Positions 24,601-38,000 of a DNA stretch of 64,000 nucleotides are shown here, piece by piece. The stretch spans positions 6,998,216 through 7,062,215 of the forward strand of contig JAJEKV010000005.1 in assembly GCA_021234155.1 (NCBI GenBank), given 5' to 3'. This DNA is from Isoetes taiwanensis (taxonomy: Eukaryota; Streptophyta; Lycopodiopsida; Isoetales; Isoetaceae). Each line of letters begins with the position of its first letter. Position 1 is the stretch's first letter. A program made the position numbers and the translations under genes. The notes beneath the pieces were generated by a model, which saw only the letters and a list, made by a program, of their open reading frames with translations, made no database searches and was not told the DNA's origin.

Positions 24601-25279
24601 AAGTGGCGGAACAAAAGAGTGGAATAGTGAAGCCGGGATTTAGGGTGGGAGATTGCAAAAGCTCCATGGCTAATATATTGTTGTTCAATAGAATTACGGA
24701 CCGAATACAACTTCGGGCCTCCGAACTTGGGGTATATTTGTTTGAAGACTAGTGTATAAGGAGATGAGACAATGTAACGATATGCCATTTGACAAAAGAA
24801 TCCACAACAACATAACATTTAAAGGTCTCCATGAAGCCGTTAGCGGGGGATCATTTCTGTTGACAAAACACATTTTTTGTCTTTGGGTCACATGAAGGCA
24901 TCGATTAGGATATGAACCTCGAGCCATCTTCCTTCTTTCCACTTGCCAAAGAGGTTTCAAAATCTGCCGGTGCTCAGATAAAAGATATAACCCGCGATGT
25001 CGAAATCGACGGGATTCCTGTTGATAGGAATCATTCAATTGAGGAGGAGCCCAGGGAAGCAATCCCTGTCAATAAGGCTTCGTTCCTATCATTTTGAGTG
25101 CATTGTGACCGAGATTCTTCCCCGTCAACAGCTTCATGTGACTAGACCCTAAGGTGCTCCAAGAATTCATTTGAAGCTAGGACGACGTGTCATCCACGTC
25201 AGCTCGTTATTTTTGGGTATAGGGGTTCAGGGGACGAGATACATTGACGAGGGAAAAGCAGGACGAGGAGGGAGAAGGC
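18692..25279. other. Copy B, upstream part, no gene
   Basis: This corresponds to 127-7333 of copy A and is the noisiest part of the duplicate, about 620 bases shorter. Local tandem duplications seen in copy A (119 base, 75 base) can still be traced. Open frames such as 19388-19627 and 21406-21729 have no counterpart in copy A and sit in the most disturbed stretches, so they are not called as genes. Confidence 0.6.
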
Positions 25280-28200
25280 ATGTATTTATATAATCTAACA
25301 CTGCAGCAGGCCACCGGAATCACTTGTGCAACCTATGGCAATTTTCAGGCGGCAAAGCCCGAAATTATCGTAGCTCGTGGCAAGGTTCTTGACCTTCTTC
25401 GGCCGGATGAAATGGTAAGCTTCAAACCCTCCTTTCCGTCGAAGTATTTGGTAAATCCGTTCTTTGGCGCAGTTTCGCCACCGGAGCAAAATAAGGACTA
25501 CATTGTGGTGGGTTCGGATTCTGGCCGTATTGTTATTCTTGAATATAACAGAAAAATGCTTTTGAAACCATTCATAAGGAGACTTTGGAAAATCTGGATG
25601 TAGACGCATCGTTCCAGGGCAGTATTTGGCAGTGGATCCCAAGGGCAGGGCTGTAATGGTAGGAGCATGCGAAAAGCAGAAGTTGGTTTATGTTCTAAAT
25701 CGTGATAACGCTGCACGGCTCACTATATCATCTCCTCTGGAAGCCCACAAAGTCACATACGATTGTGTATTCTATTTGTGGTGTGGATTGTGGCTTTGAT
25801 AACCCTATCTTTGCTGCCATAGAGCTTGATTATTTAGAAGCAGACCAAGATCCTACTGGCCAGGCAGCACAGGATGCACAGAAACACCGTTCTACGAATT
25901 GGATCTTGGGCTTAACCATGTTGTGAGAAAGTGGAGTGAAGCCATTGATAATGGTGCTAATATACTGGTTACAGTTCCCGGTGGAGCAGATGGACCTAGT
26001 GGGGTCCTGGTATGCAGAAAACTTTGTGATATATAAGAATCAGGGTCATGCTGATATTCGGCTGTTATACCAAGGAGGATGGATTTGCCTGCAGAACGAG
26101 GGGTTTTGATCGTTTCCGCTGCTACTCATCGACAGAAATCTGCCAGCGCTAAACAGAAAGCAATGTTCTTCTTCTTGTTGCAGACGGAATATGGAGATGT
26201 ATTCAAAGCAACATTAGAATACACTGATAATACAATAACAGAGTTGAAGATTAAATATTTTGATACTATTCCAGTTACTTCAGCTTTATGTGTCTTGAAG
26301 TCTGGATTTCTTTTTGCTGCATCCGAATTTGGGAATCATGCCTTATACCAGTTTCAGGGAATAGGAGATGATGCAGATGTTGAGTCATCTTCTTTAACAG
26401 TTGTTTGACAGAAGAAGGATTTCACCCAGTCTTTTTCCAACCTAGGAAATTAAAAATTTGGTTCAGATTGATGAAATTGAGAGTCTCATGCCAATTATGG
26501 ACATAAGAAGATTTCAAATATTTTTTGGAGGAGACACCTCAGATTTTTTGCTGCATGTGGAAGGGGCTCAAGCTCATCCTTAAGGATTTTGAGGCCTGGT
26601 TTTATACGTGACTGAAATGGCAGTCTCTCAATTGCCTGGTATTCCAAGTGCAGTTTGGACCCGGTGAAGAAAAGTATTCATGATGAATTTGATGCATATA
26701 TTGTGTGTCTCTTTTGTTAAATACCACTCTTGTGCTTTCCATTGGTGAGAACAGTAGAAGGTCAATGACAGTGGTTTTCTTGATACCACTCCATCTCTTT
26801 CTGTCTCTCTCTTAGGGAGGACTCCTTGATGCAGGTACATCTTAATGGTATAAGGCACATAAGGGCAGATGGTCGTATTAATGAATGGAAAACACCAGGA
26901 AGAAGAAAATTGTTAAGGTTGGGTCTAACAGGATGCAGGGTTGTAATAGCATTGAGTGAGGAGAATTGATATATTTTGAAATGGATATAACGGGACAACT
27001 GATGGAAATTGAGAAGAGAGATGTCAGGAGATGTTGCCGCCTGGACAGCACCTGTTCAGAGGGTAGACAACGTTCTAGGTTTTGGCCGTTGGTTCATTAT
27101 GACAATGACGGGTGATATTATCTCTGGATCCAAATGACTGCATGCAGATCCTGAGTGTACAGGCTGTGGCTGTTCCTCCACCAGAGTCCCTTTTACTCCT
27201 TGAAGTGCAGGCTTCATCGGGGAGGGAAGAAGGAGCAGAACATCCAGCAAGTGTATTTCTGAATGCAGGTTTGCAGAATGGTGTACTTCTTCGGACAGAA
27301 GTTGATATGGTTACAGGACAGCTTTCTGATACGAGGACACGATTTCTAGGGCTAAGAGCTCCCAAGCTGTTCTCAGCAGTTGTAAGAGGACGTCAAGCCA
27401 TGTTGTGTCTATCTAGTAGGCCTTGGCTTGGCTATATTCATCAAGGTCATTTTCTATTGACACCACTCTCTTATGAAACCCTGGAATATGCTGCCTCATT
27501 TTCGTCCGACCAATGTGCGGAGGGTGTCGTCGCAGTTGCTGGTGAGGCATTACGTGTATTTACCATTGAGAGATTGGGCGAGACTTTTAACCAAACTGTA
27601 ATACCGCTTCGTTATACACCACGTAAGTTTATTTTACATCCAAAGCAGAAGACTCTTATAATGATAGAAAGTGATCAAGGAGCATTTACTGCTGAGGAAC
27701 GAGAAGCGGCCAAGAAAGAAGCTATAGAGGCAAGGGAAGGTCAAGAGAATGGAAACATGGAAATCGATAACCAGGGAAATGGAAGAGAAAGAAACAAGAA
27801 GATCCTCTTCCAGATGAACAGTATGGTTTTCCAAAGGCAGAGTCACATAAATGGGTCTCATGTATTAGAGTTTTGGACCCGAGGACAAGAGAAACTACTT
27901 GTTTGTTGGAACTTCAAGACAATGAGGCAGCATTTAGCATTTGTTCTGTTAACTTTCATGATAAGGATCTAGGTATATTAATAGCTGTAGGAACTGCAAA
28001 AAGCCTGCATTTTTGGCCAAAAAGAGAATGCGCTGGTGGCTTTATTCACATCTATAGGTTTGTGAATGAGGGGAGAGTTCTGGAGCTTGTGCATAAGACT
28101 CAGTAGATGGTGTACCTACAAGCTTTGTCAATTCCAAGGATCGGTTGTTGGTTGGAATTGGGCAAGTGCTTAAGATATACGATCTTGGAAAAGGAAGCTC

Positions 28201-29056
28201 TTCCGCGAAATGAGAACAAAATTTTCCAAATACAATTGTCTCTATTCATACCTACGGAACCCGGTTTATGTTGGTGACATTCAGGAGGGTAATTGTTATT
28301 TCCTGTACTATTTTTAGCCAGATTTTTTGTCTTTGATTGGATGGAGTCTAATGTATATGTCTATTGGTGCAGTCTTTTCATTTTGTCAAGTATAGGCAGA
28401 CGAAAATCAACTCTATGCATTTGCAGATGATAGTTGCCCAAGATGGTTGACATCATCATTGCACATTGATTTTTGATACCATGGCGACTGGTGACAAATT
28501 TGGTAATGTGTTCTTTGTGCGCCTGCCTCAAGATGTGTCAGAAGAAATTGAAGATGATCCAACTGGAGGTAAGATAAAATGGGAGCAAGGCCATTAAATG
28601 GGGCCCCAAACAAGGTTGAAGAGATCATACAATTTCATGTTGGTGAGGTGGTTACATGCATGCAAAAGCTTCTCTCATTCCTGGTGGTGGAGAAAGTGTT
28701 ATCTATGGCACCATAATGGGGTCTGTTGGAGCCCTTTCTCCTTTGCTTCCGGGAGGATGTTGACTTCTTCTCCCATTTGGAGATGCATCTTAGTCAGGAT
28801 CACCCTCCATGTGGTGAGACCACATGGCATTTAAGATCAACTTCCCTGTTAACGAACTAAAGCTTGCTTCAAACTTTTGCATTTATTTTGTAACTAAATG
28901 TGGGATGTTTTCTTTTGTAGGATGTCATTGATGGGGATCTTTGTGAGGCAATATCCTGCCCTTGCACCTGATTTACAAAAGGAAGATAGCAGATGAACTT
29001 GATCGTACTCCTGGTGAAATTTAAAGAAGCTTTTAAGATCCGAACCGAATAATATA
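25280..29056 (+). pseudogene. SF3B3: SF3B3 second copy, frameshifted
   Basis: The sequence follows the intact gene from its start codon (25280) to its stop (29054-29056), keeping both introns. The frame is broken many times by small indels. The first breaks are within 100 bases of the start, where a T run shortens and aagccaagaa becomes aagcccgaa. Other breaks lie near 25400-25560, 25890, 26010, 26406, 26440-26560, 26660-27110 and 28100-28260. Long in-frame islands survive, for example 26079-26408, 27112-27780 and 27873-28100. The introns and the downstream flank are retained, so this is not a retrocopy. As written it cannot encode SF3B3. It is either a recent tandem pseudogene or an intact second copy damaged by consensus errors. 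Arabidopsis is known to carry two tandem SAP130 genes, so a functional pair is possible. Confidence 0.9.
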
Positions 29057-32000
29057 AGCATGGGGATTGTATTAAGCATTATTGGGGAACTTGTTGGGGA
29101 CAGTTAAAAGTGGTTGTGCTCCATCATTAGGGGAGCACAGGCTTTTGATCTTAAGCCCATTGAACATGTACACTATATAAATCAGCCCTTATTTTTAAAT
29201 GTTTTCTCCTGCTGCTAGAGCTACACGCCAGATGGGAAGTGCAGATTGTACAATACGATTGGCTATCATGCTTTTGAAGACAATTAGCATGTGATTCCGG
29301 TGGATCAAGGTGCCTTTGCAGCAAGGTCTCCCGGACTTGTAATTCTGTTTTGTTTACACTATCGTCTGGTTGGAATTAATTTGCTAGTTTGCCAAACGCA
29401 GCTTCAGGACACTGGAAATGCGATCCATGGGAATGACCTTAAAAGAATTATGGTCGTTAAAATTACCTGCAGGAACATTCGACTGGTTGTTAGGTTAGGT
29501 TATATGATGGAAATGAATCGAGAGGTAGAACGCTAATTATCTCATTGCTATTTTCTTCTTGATGTATTGTATGTGGCTTATTGTGCTGTGGGATCCATGA
29601 TGCTTTCTGATGTTTATAGTCCAGTTTTGCTCACAAATGCACTCTGTTGGCCACGTATGGTCGCTTGATAAAAGGGACGCTTTGAGATGGTCGGGCAATT
29701 CATTGCGGGACATGTCCCAGTTCCTCTATTTTCCAGTCTTGATAACGAAATAGGCTCAGTTTGATAACAAAACTGAAGGTGGCATGCCTAGTCAAAGTTT
29801 ATCCATGCCATGCTCGTCATTTGCACATTTTACATAATTTCTTGACCCATCTCATGTATGCTTGGGCTAGGATTCAAGTCATATATTGGGCTCAGACTTG
29901 AACATTGTGGTAAGATATCCTTTGTAGAAGTTACATGCTTATTGAGCTTTGTACTTCTCGCTTTTGCCAGCAGACAGGAAATATAACAACCACACCAACT
30001 TAGCTAAATCTTTTTGTAGACAAGATACTTGTTATGAATTGCTCATGTATGCAGCTCCATCTAAGTCAAATATGTTGGCTTTATAATTTTTTTTTTCAAC
30101 ATGTATATAGATTTACAAGTCAATCACGTGAACTAATCACACCCGACCTTCAAACAAAGAAGCTTGTTGCCACGATTTTGCTCATTCAAGCCTTTAAGTA
30201 AGTTTAAACAACGAAGCATTCCACGTGCCTATTACAATCAATGAGGTGTTAACACGATAACTCAATGAGGTGATAACACGATAACTTCGATTCAATATGT
30301 ATATAAGATGTAGCTTCAATATATTTGACAGCTTAACAGATTGACTCTAGATTGTCATTGAAAGCTGATCCAAGCTTCTATGATTGACTCTAGATTGTCA
30401 TTGAAAGTTGATCAAGCTTCTATACATAGTAAAGCTGCGGAGAGAGTAAAGTTTGCATCACCATATTTCAAGTAAATTTAAAATCCCGGATGTCTCACGT
30501 GTTATGCAAGAATACTTAATATGTTAAAAAGGGAGGCCGTGATATCTATAGCTGAAATATTGCCTAATAATGGCAAAGATTTTGAAGGCAACATGACATT
30601 ATCAATAGCACTAGATCTTTAATGAAGCGGATGGCAAATATATCGGAAACAAGATACTTCAAATTGAATTAGAGCAAGATAAAAAATCACAACCTAAAGA
30701 GACGCGATGAAAAGCAAAAACTAGAAGCTAGAATAGCAAGCGGCCCACCTCCAAAATCCAAACCCAATTTGTTGCACAACCATCAAATCCCTAACTTTCG
30801 ATATTATTGATCAAGGGCCAAAATTTGCGAGAAAACTTGTCATATATCTTGATGATTACGCAATATATCTTGATGATCCGTTATTACCCTAAAAATTTAT
30901 TGTAGGCGCAGATCCTTGTGCGCTTTATTTGAAAGTAGAATCAGGATTTTCTAGCCTTATAGTGGCCAAGTCGATATGCAATGCTCATTGATCGAAATAA
31001 TATGAAAGATTTTTTGAGATTCTTCATTATCAATATATTGTGAAAGTTAGAATAACATGAAAGATTCTCGAGATTCTTAAAGACTAGCATTTATGCAATC
31101 TTTGTGTGGTTCAACGCTAGTGTCAATATCTCTTGGAGTTGAATCCCTTAAAATATTGGAAGAAGGTTGCACAAAAAACATTTCTTTGTAACTACAATGG
31201 ATGGGCATATATGAAATAGTTATGGCATGGATCGATTATAATCACACTTAAAGTCGGTTTATAAAAAGTGCCCATTGCACGGATATTTTTTTATTATTCT
31301 CTTCTCATGGGAGCTTCAAAGATACAAGATGTATATATAGGATTGTCGTCTAGAGCTTCCTACACAAAGAATTAATGAATAGAAACTATAAGGATATGTG
31401 AATGTTAATCTTGTTGCCTCACATTTGACTATTATGATATTGCATATATATCAACCATATCTAAACATACATAAAAAGTTTTAAAAAGAAAGGAAGGCTC
31501 CATCTTGACCATATGAAGTGAGCAATTCAATTCTAGTACATATAAATGCAAACTCCCCAAAGACACACACGCAATGCCATATGTATTATGCTCGCATGTA
31601 TATATGTTTAGAAATTTCACATGGTAGAAAAGCATACAACAAAAATAACAGGAGGAGAAAACAACAATTTGATCATGTGCAGACAAAAAGCCCACCAATT
31701 GGAAGAGAGGATTGTAATCCTCGAAGGACCTTAGATGATGGCTGAATAATAGTAGCTAGACCCCGTCCAGAACTTGAATAGATATACATTCTTATATTTC
31801 ATATACTAAACAAGATGATACCCAAATTCTGCTCAAATATGTCACTCTCCAAAAATATGTGTTGTAGGTAGGCAATGGTGGTTAACATGAACCACACTTC
31901 AGGATGGAATACTTTCAAGGTATAACAATGTTTACATGTAGACAAAATTTTAAAATATGACCTTCAATTCTGGAACCACGAGCATAAAATTGAAACTCTG

Positions 32001-33526
32001 CAAATAGATTGATTCTCTGCAACTATGGCAGCTGGAAGAACCAACTCTTAGGTTTCAGTTCAGAATATCTAATGCAGTTCATGGTAGCAGAAAATGGCGA
32101 TGGAGGCTTTGTAAGTTCTAAGAGAGGCACACCTCAAGAATGGAATTAGAATTATTTTAATAATCCAAATCTGATCTCAATCCTAAAACCAAAAAAACAT
32201 ATATATGAGCCTACAATGGCATGTACCTTCAGGTTGATACCATGCCGTTGTGTTTGCAGCTAAAACTAGAGCACCCATTACAATAATAATTCTTCTTTTA
32301 AAGCTACTTCGATCCAAGTGAATGATACAAATAAATGAACAATAGATTTTTATGGAGAACCAGGTTGGCTAATAATCCCTCACAGGTAATGCTTCTGAGT
32401 TAATTCTTGCAACCGAGTCTTGCATTGCTGTCTACAAATTATGCTTCACAACATGGGCATTCATTACCATTGCTTTCAAAAATGACGGGGGCTGTGATAC
32501 GATATGCATATATGTTTCTCCCTTTCCCTGGCTCTATCTATGGTCATAGCCCAGGTTGGAATCCTAGAGAGCACTACATGGGCATTAATTACCATTGCTT
32601 TTAAAAATGACGGGGTCTGTGATAGGACATACATGTATGTTTCTCCCCTTCCCTAGCTCTATCTATAGTCTTAGCCCAGGTTCAAATCCTAGAGAGCACT
32701 ATAGTTCTATATTATAGTTGTTTTGATGTGCATACTTATACAAGAAAATTAATCTGACCTCTGTAGCATTTGTTCCAGATTTTAGCATGTTCTTACGATG
32801 TAAGGCCTATAGCTTCCATAGATTCTCTTAGAATTTTCTATTTTGATTGAGGTGCTTACCCATGAGCATTTAAAACCTTCTAAAATGATCTATTTTGGAT
32901 TTGTGCAATATTTTTAAAACATTTTCTATTTTTAGACTAAGGCGCTTACCTTGAGCATCTAGAATATTTTTTTTTCCAAGATTTATATTGTACACCTTTA
33001 TTATGAAACATTTTAGAACATTCTATTGTAAAACTCTTTGCAAAATCTTAAAAACCCATGAGCATTTAAAACCTTCTAAAATAATCTATTTTGGATCTGT
33101 ACATTTTTAAAACATTTTCTATTTTTAGACTAAAGCGCTTGCCTTGAGCATCTAGAATATTTTTTTTTCAAGATTTATATTGTACACCTTTATTATGAAA
33201 CATTTTAGAACATTCTATTGTCGCATTTTGCAAAATCTTAAAAAAACTCTAAGATTTCATCAAGATTTTCTTACACTCCCTTAGATATTATGAAGATTCC
33301 CTTAGATTCAATTAGATTTTAAGAGATTCCGTTAGACTTGTATATTTCCCTAGATTCTCTTACAACTTATGAGATTTCCTTATATTCCTAGAAATTTCTA
33401 GAACATTTTAGAACTTTCTGGAACATTTTAAAAGTTTCAAAACATCCTAGAATATTATAGTCTATTTTATCTTAATCAGAACATTACCCTTAAGTATATT
33501 TGAAACATAAATTTTTCATAGAATTA
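29057..33526. other. Copy B, downstream flank
   Basis: Counterpart of 11154-15626, with no supported gene. The tandem duplications of copy A recur here at about 30240-30420, 32453-32700 and 32825-33250. Sequence from about 31300 onward is nearly unchanged from copy A. Confidence 0.65.
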
Positions 33527-33590
33527 ATGCTTGGTCTAGTGGTTAGAGTGGGGGGTTTAGGGGGTTGAGGACTAGGGTTCGAATCCCCCC
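33527..33590 (+). mobile_element. tRNA-derived SINE-like head (copy B)
   Basis: Same sequence as 15627-15690, with A-box-like tggtctagtggttag and a perfect B box ggttcgaatcc. It is duplicated as part of the large segment, not inserted independently. Confidence 0.6.
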
Positions 33591-35067
33591 AATAACATAA
33601 AAAATTTTAAAAGCCTTTCCTTAAGGAACGAGCATTTAATATGAGCCTTAGGATCTTAAACTTCGATCAACGATCAAGATCTCACCATATAAAAGCAATA
33701 TGAGCCCGTAGGATCTATTACATATAATTCTCAAAGCCCGTGGGTTGTAGGATGTGTCCCCAAGCCACGTGAGCCGTCGGATCTCGGACCGACGGTCAGG
33801 ATCAGATCACTCTGAACCATAGGACCGCGGTACACATACTATATGTAAACTCCCAGGCCATCTGGGCCGTAGGATCGTCCCAAACCCGTGGTAGGTCGGA
33901 TCTTGAGCGGACCCGATAAGCATGAAAACATAAGAACATATAGAGATCAGATATATACTTGTATATTATAGTTGTTTTGATGTTGTTCCACTTTAATCCT
34001 GTATTTGCCAACCATACAATATTTCATTTTAGGGGATAAAAAATAAACTTAATTTACTTTGAGAGAACAATACAGAGAGGGGCACACCCATCTATGAATA
34101 TGAGATGAGAATAGCTACATGGTTCCATCTTGCACTAATCTCTTTTTCGACCTAAAGTAAGATTAGACAAGTGCTCTATGTTTCAATCTTTTCGTCTTCT
34201 TCACTCTCGAACACTAGCCTGAATCTTTTAAGCCTTTTAAGGACCATACAAAGAAGTTGATTTGATGATATGTCCTCTTGATCCTCGTCGAAGGCCCAGG
34301 CATTTCTCCTTTTATATTGACAGTTGTCTAGGCCACAGCTATATGAGCGACCACCTTCTTCATGGGACACCTTTCTAGGAGGAGGATTCCCATACTTAAA
34401 GGGTATCCAAAACTATCCAGACTCCATGTCCATACTACTTGCAACATCTCACATTCCACCAGGCAATGTTCTATAGACTCCTATTCAGCCTTGCACATGG
34501 GGCATAGTCGGCAGACGTTCTTGTTCCATTTTGAGACTAGTTGATTGACCCTTGGAACCCCGTGGATCACTTGCCAAAGGAAATCGTTAATCTACTAAGC
34601 AAACATAATTAATTTGAGAAATTTAGAATTCTATTTGTGTATGAAATAGGTTGCAAGCTATCCACATGATGCAAAGAATGGTTGATCTGGAGCAAAAGTT
34701 TGCGTTATATTGCAGAAAAGATACAAGGAAATTATATCTTGTTTGAATTGGGCCATCAAGGGGTCCTTTCCCAGCTCTTCTTTGAGTAAAGGCTGATAAA
34801 AAAAAAAAGACGTTAAAATGATTGTGAAGATCGTGACGGCGAAACTTTCTAGCAATTGATTGGTCATTTGGCGGACTCCAAATGGAATTTAGAAAATGAC
34901 AATCCTATAATTAATATTCGGAACACTAAAATGTAGCATCATTTATAAATACAATATGTTGGAGAAGATCACAGTGGCGATCTTCTCAACAACAGTAAAT
35001 GACGTAATTAATACTCATCTTTTGGCATAACATTTACAAGACATCGCCCATCGCCTGAGCGATGAAA
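33591..35067. other. Right end of copy B and short unique spacer
   Basis: Up to 34763 this mirrors 15691-16867. From 34764 to 35067 the sequence is unique, AT-rich and without a gene. It carries a perfect 9-base-arm hairpin (gagaagatc at 34962-34970, gatcttctc at 34979-34987) related to the hairpins found in the neighbouring pseudogene. Confidence 0.6.
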
Positions 35068-38000
35068 TCACTGAGTTTTTGATACAGATTCAGGTATCAC
35101 ACCGAGTTCATTAGCTAAACACCGAATATACTCTCTCGTAATCTCTATAGCCCGAGAAGTATCCATCTCTGAATAGCCCGTCACATTGGGTACTTCCACT
35201 CCCATAGCCTAGGCAATCCTCTGCACATTTTCGGCTACGTGAAGCGCTTCAGTGTCTCTAAGTAATTCCCGTTCTAGCTCACCTGAGAACTCAGTAGGAT
35301 GAAATATTTTTAATTTTTTACGTGAAATAGAATGTTCCTATGTTCCAGCCATCTCCATCTCGTCTTGTTCCTTGTCGTCAGAACCCAGATACTGAAATGT
35401 ATTTTTCCCTGCCACAACGGCCATAGCCTGCTCAAAATATTGATTTATACTCTCTAGCTTTTGGAATATCAGTTCTAAGGCATCTATCTTATCCAGATTG
35501 GACAAGTCTGTGCTTTGGGTAATCCAAAGATTGGGTCTAGAAGTGTTCCCCCGATCCACATTCTTGTTCCCTGCTTTCTCTTCCTCCGAGACACCAATCG
35601 GTTGGTTTGTTATTTTGTCTAGCATTTCCAAGAAAGATCTCAGAAAAACGGCATATTTTGTCATCCTTTTCGAATGCCACACTCCGCTTTCCTTGCATGA
35701 GCGCTACATGTGAAGCTATATCGGCTGAGAAGAAATCCAGGATGCAACCATCTTTAGGCACCAGCTGATCAATAATGTGATATGCGTATGATGTCTTCAG
35801 TTGGCATTTAAAGACATGGTCACCATCCATTACAGCCAACTGTATCTCAGCTTGCCTGTGAAGTATGTCTGATATTTCTTTTTTATTTTTGCATCTTCAT
35901 CCTCCCTTTCAGTGAGTGGCATTGATGGCAAGGGAGTGATGTTTGGAGCGTTGTTCACCTGGTTGAGACGACGTTCCAACTCTGGTTGCATTGGCAGAAT
36001 GTGTGCCTCACTCTCTTGATGCACATGTGGCTAATATAATATTGATATTCTTTTACTTTTCTCTTGCTCACCCACCCCTATTCGTCATAAGTGCCCAAAG
36101 CCACTCTAAATTTGGTTATGATTGTACAAACAATTTGGCAAGTTCGTCGAATGCATTAGGATAACCGAATGATGGATCTTAGCTATTGTCATGCTCGCGA
36201 TCTTTGTAAATAGTTCCATGTATTTCTTGCAGTCCCATACTTTTGTGAAACCACAGATATCAATAAACACCAGGGTTGCATTCTCCGAAATGGAGGCAGG
36301 CACTGGAATGCCATCTTTTGTGACCAGATGAACAATATTATTTTTCTCCTTCCTTTTCCTGGCCTCTTCTGGCTTCAATATGGCTCTGATGGATTCTAAA
36401 AAATAATTGGGCAAGTTACCCCGCACATGATCTTTATTCCTATTGGTCTTCACGTATTCTGTATCCGTATTGGCAATATCTAATATTCTCTGCTCGGTGA
36501 AATCTGAAAAATCCACAAGCAGATTTTCAAAGAATGTATATTCTTTTTCGACTACACTACTGACATAGGACAAAATTTCTCTTCGCATAAATGTGAGAGT
36601 TCTGATATCAACTGCTCTTTGTTTTCAATCAAATCTGTCGGAATATCCAGGCTACACTTTCATGAAGATCTTGCCTTCTAGGATTTCGTCAAGCAGTTGG
36701 GAGAGTTCCGCATTAGACATGCCTCGGAGGTACCTAAGCCATGTCTTGCTGAAAGAATCTTTGTTTAATCTTTCAGGGGGCTCGTCATGATCATCACACA
36801 ACTTCTTGCTAACCCATCTTGTAACCACTTCCATCAATTTCTTACAAACTCTCTCCTCCAAAAAAATGAACTGTTTTTCATCCTTCAATTCTTTGACCTT
36901 CAGGGTAGTGGTGGCTATCTCAACAAAATCTTGTAAAGAAGGGGTTATTAAGATCGCCACCGCAATCTTCACAAGCTAAAATCAACGCATACCTTCTATG
37001 CCGAGGTCGTTGCAGTGCCGATTGGTCCTTGAGCAGGACAAACATATGCATTATGCTGATGCTGTAGTTGCTGGAGCTTTTCTATGAGTGGTTCTTTATA
37101 TATTGTATTCGCTATCACTTCGTTATATTGAATGCTTAACTCGATGTATTCTTTGTCAGTCAAGTTCCTGTTAAGTACTCTTATTCTTCTTCTCGCATAT
37201 GCTTTAGCAAATTCTAGTTGCTGCTGCAATTCTTCAACCACTCCACAAAGCAATGTGCAACACAAATGCTATTATTACCAGATATTATAAAGAATTTTTC
37301 CCCTGCAAATCCTCAGGCGTGCTTCAGTTGACCTTCTTTCTGAAAAAAAAACTTCAACATTTAAGTACTCTACAGCTAATTGCAATCACGAGACTCTTCC
37401 AAAAGAATTATCTGGTAATGGGGTCAAACGACACCACGTCTGCAGGTGTTGACACTTATGTGGGGTAACTGTGGAAGCTCTTAACCAATGTTTGCACATG
37501 GTCATTGGAGCGCATTCTGTGCGTTAGATTTGCTGGAGCTGGTTTACAATCAAATATGAATACTTTCATAAACCAATTCATACCCATGGGATAAAATCAT
37601 TTTTGAACTGCTCTAGTGGTAGAAGGAGCATTGACAGAAGAAGAGTTTGGGAACTGGACAGCTGGCCGCTGTCATCACTATCCAATGCTCATAGAATCTT
37701 AAAAGTGGATAATTTGCTAGCAGGTGTCTTTTCAGAGAGATCAAGGGCCTTCATAGCTAGGGTTGGATAGAGTTAATGTCGGCGGATGGCTCAATCTTAA
37801 TAGCTATTTGTGCATCTCGGGTTCTTGGCATTGACGCTTCTCCAAGTGCAGCCATGGGTTTCACACTTCTTTTGTTTGCAGTTGCCCTTATCAATTGGTA
37901 TCCATCCTTGAGGGCATCTTTTCATCTCATTTAGCCTTTAAAGCTATGCTTGGAGGCTTATTATATGTAAAAAAATTTGATAAGAGTATCCCTGTTTCCT

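Larger units (their letters stand above)
18692..34763 (+). repeat. Segmental duplication, copy B (eroded or poorly called)
   Basis: Direct-orientation counterpart of 127-16867. Identity varies sharply along its length. Long parts of 27120-28090 and 31300-34750 are almost identical to copy A. In contrast 18700-24900, 26400-27110 and 28080-29060 are full of one- and two-base losses in homopolymers and recurrent ctga-to-ccga style changes. The damage does not respect coding versus non-coding sequence. A patchily polished long-read copy is a strong alternative to a true old duplicate. Confidence 0.93.

Noticed and set aside
36230-36300. Class III nucleotidyl cyclase motif (FIDICGFT)
   Set aside because: It resembles the cyclase FxDIxGFT motif, but the following WDxKKYMELF and the downstream LDFFSAD block fit a permuted methyltransferase better and no cyclase continuation is present. 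This is not fully excluded.
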